Below are positions 62,868 to 64,000 of a DNA stretch of 64,000 nt, one piece after another. The first letter of the stretch is position 1. Every line of letters starts with the position of its first letter. The notes under the pieces were generated by a model. That model had not been told where the DNA came from. It worked only from the letters and a program-made list of their open reading frames with translations, and did not search any database. The stretch is from the NCBI GenBank assembly GCA_021734835.1, contig JAIPIH010000002.1, positions 1 through 64,000 of the forward strand. Reading direction: 5' to 3'. Origin of the DNA: Candidatus Cloacimonadota bacterium. Its GTDB lineage: Bacteria; Cloacimonadota; Cloacimonadia; Cloacimonadales; TCS61. The position numbers were made by a program, and so were the translations under genes.

Positions 62868-63431
62868 TTACAAGAAGAGCAAATGCTGAATTAGAATTTT
62901 TATACCTATTCCGATCAAGATCAATCCACCGAGTAATTCGATTTTATTTTCAAATAAGGAACCGAATTTCCCTCCCAGATAAACACCACCAAGTGATACA
63001 AAAAAAGTTACAAGACCAATGATCAGTACAGGTTTGATAATTTCAACTTGGAGGATTGAAAAACTCAAGCCCACTGCAAGTGCATCAATGCTTGTTGCAA
63101 TTGCTAAAATTAAAACAGTATTCAGATTATTAGGATCACATTTTTTTTCTGCTTCTTTAATCATGATTGATTCATAGATCATTTTACTACCAATAAAAAC
63201 CAATAACCCAAAGGCAATCCAATGATCAAAGGTTTCGATATAGCTTTTGAAACTGGAGCCGGCAAACCAACCGATTACTGGCATCAAAGCTTGAAATCCA
63301 CCAAAAAATATGGCGACTCTGAAAGCTGGTCTTACCTTGAAACAACGCAATGTTACACCGCTGGTTATCGATACTGCGAAGGCGTCCAGAGCCAAGCCCA
63401 GTGCGATTATTAATATTGTAATATTATCCAT
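62868..63431 (-). CDS. mntP: Manganese efflux pump MntP
   Basis: The 187-residue protein has six TM helices in two repeats of three. The family signature ALGLALDAFAVSI in helix 1 and LAIATSIDALAVGLSF in helix 4 carry the conserved Asp residues of the metal path. It exports Mn2+ and guards against manganese excess. No yybP-ykoY type riboswitch is seen; the gene follows leuS after 10 bases. Confidence 0.95.
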   Translation of the reverse strand: MDNITILIIALGLALDAFAVSITSGVTLRCFKVRPAFRVAIFFGGFQALMPVIGWFAGSSFKSYIETFDHWIAFGLLVFIGSKMIYESIMIKEAEKKCDPNNLNTVLILAIATSIDALAVGLSFSILQVEIIKPVLIIGLVTFFVSLGGVYLGGKFGSLFENKIELLGGLILIGIGIKILIQHLLFL

Positions 63432-63441
63432 TATTAATTAA

Positions 63442-64000
63442 TTATTTTATTACAATACTTACTAATTTATCAGGAACAACGATCATCTTCACGATATTTT
63501 TACCCTCAATCGATTTCTTTACATTTTCCACTTCTAAAGCAGATTTTTTTATATCTTCAGTAGTTGCATCAGCAGAAACCTTTATTTTACCGCGTATTTT
63601 ACCCATTATCTGAATTGCATAAGTTATCTTATCTTTAACGAGAAAATCTTCGTTGAACTGAGCTGTGCCTGAATCGTGGAGAAGTCTATCATTACCAATG
63701 AGAATCCAAAGTTCCTCGCTTAAATGTGGAGCAAAAACATACATTAAATGAGGAATCGCAACACAGCTTTCCGCAAAAACTGCTTTTTCGAAATCATTCA
63801 ACTTTTCAACATCTTTTACGGCATAGACATTGTTCAGATGTTCCATTACCGCAGCAATTGCAGTATTGAACTGTAATCTGTTTTCAATATCATTGAGTGT
63901 TTTCTTAATAGTAAAATGAGTGCTGTAGCGTAGTTTTTTAATTTCTCCCTTCAGTTTGTTATCATCACTGGCAGCATCTTTATAGGTTTTGATCAATTCA
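63442..64000 (-). CDS. leuS: Leucyl-tRNA synthetase, C-terminal part (5' partial)
   Basis: The frame is open to the edge of the window, so the start and catalytic domain lie outside. The 185 visible residues cover the anticodon-binding helical bundle and the LeuS C-terminal domain. Family motifs are HFTIKKTLNDIENRLQFNTAIAAVM, LMYVFAPHLSEELW, ITYAIQIMGKIRGK and the end KMIVVPDKLVSIVI. It charges tRNA-Leu; a tRNA-Leu gene lies 600 bases away by chance or shared locus. MntP follows on the same strand. Confidence 0.95.
   Translation of the reverse strand, partial: ELIKTYKDAASDDNKLKGEIKKLRYSTHFTIKKTLNDIENRLQFNTAIAAVMEHLNNVYAVKDVEKLNDFEKAVFAESCVAIPHLMYVFAPHLSEELWILIGNDRLLHDSGTAQFNEDFLVKDKITYAIQIMGKIRGKIKVSADATTEDIKKSALEVENVKKSIEGKNIVKMIVVPDKLVSIVIK

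Noticed and set aside
1-64000. CRISPR array or cas genes
   Set aside because: No regularly spaced short direct repeats were seen; the repeated sites at 5-12.5 kb are long, diverged palindromes with large spacing.

Overview
The window is a low-GC bacterial chromosome segment, most likely from an anaerobic fermenter of the FCB group, with Candidatus Cloacimonadota as my best guess. The reasons are a secreted beta-helix protein with a YPNPFNPS-type sorting tail, pyruvate:ferredoxin oxidoreductase, a 2-hydroxyacyl-CoA dehydratase activase, a FecR / CHASE2-cyclase operon and DUF2851/DUF4139 proteins. The phylum is inferred; no rRNA is present to settle it.

Region 1 (1-2213) is the 3' end of a large secreted beta-helix protein. 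Region 2 (about 2350-12548) is an accessory island, and it is the most interesting part. It reads as an integron-like cassette array. In order it holds a tyrosine recombinase C-terminal remnant, an attI-like junction at 2615, then segments that each begin GTT... and end in a long imperfect palindrome whose left core is complementary to that segment's own start (attC behaviour). The cassettes carry: an HTH plus membrane protein pair, interrupted by a group II intron with a frameshifted reverse transcriptase; an MBOAT / SGNH O-acylation pair; a palindrome-rich segment without a convincing ORF; an EAL phosphodiesterase; a doubly frameshifted membrane protein; and a possible PD-(D/E)XK-like protein. 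The last attC is cut off 20-50 bp before the 3' end of a tRNA-Ser gene. Every recognisable cassette gene points the same way, and the integrase is not functional in this window.

Region 3 (12.5-64 kb) is ordinary chromosome in tight operons. It contains YihY and a MacB-like ABC exporter (minus strand); aroA and ddl; a secreted protein / FecR / outer-membrane protein / CHASE2 adenylate cyclase operon; HU, dnaN, recF, an MFS permease, panD and panC; an LhgO-like oxidase, DUF2851, and a cyclic 2,3-diphosphoglycerate synthetase-like protein; a NifU-C protein, cupin, M42 peptidase, and an ABC-2 exporter fused to a CPBP protease; glmS, recO, apbE, folE2, an M16 peptidase, a frameshifted sirtuin, an HgdC-like activase, a TPR protein and nifJ; mutL, miaA, a parvulin and pdxJ; a GGDEF-like protein, DUF4139, udk, an O-methyltransferase, a glycosyltransferase, a polysaccharide deacetylase and dnaX; then tRNA-Leu, mntP and the 3' end of leuS.

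Together the backbone covers cell-wall precursor supply, cofactor synthesis (pantothenate, PLP, folate-type pterin, FMN transfer), replication and repair, and anaerobic pyruvate and amino-acid metabolism. The island adds surface modification, c-di-GMP turnover and unknown cassette functions.
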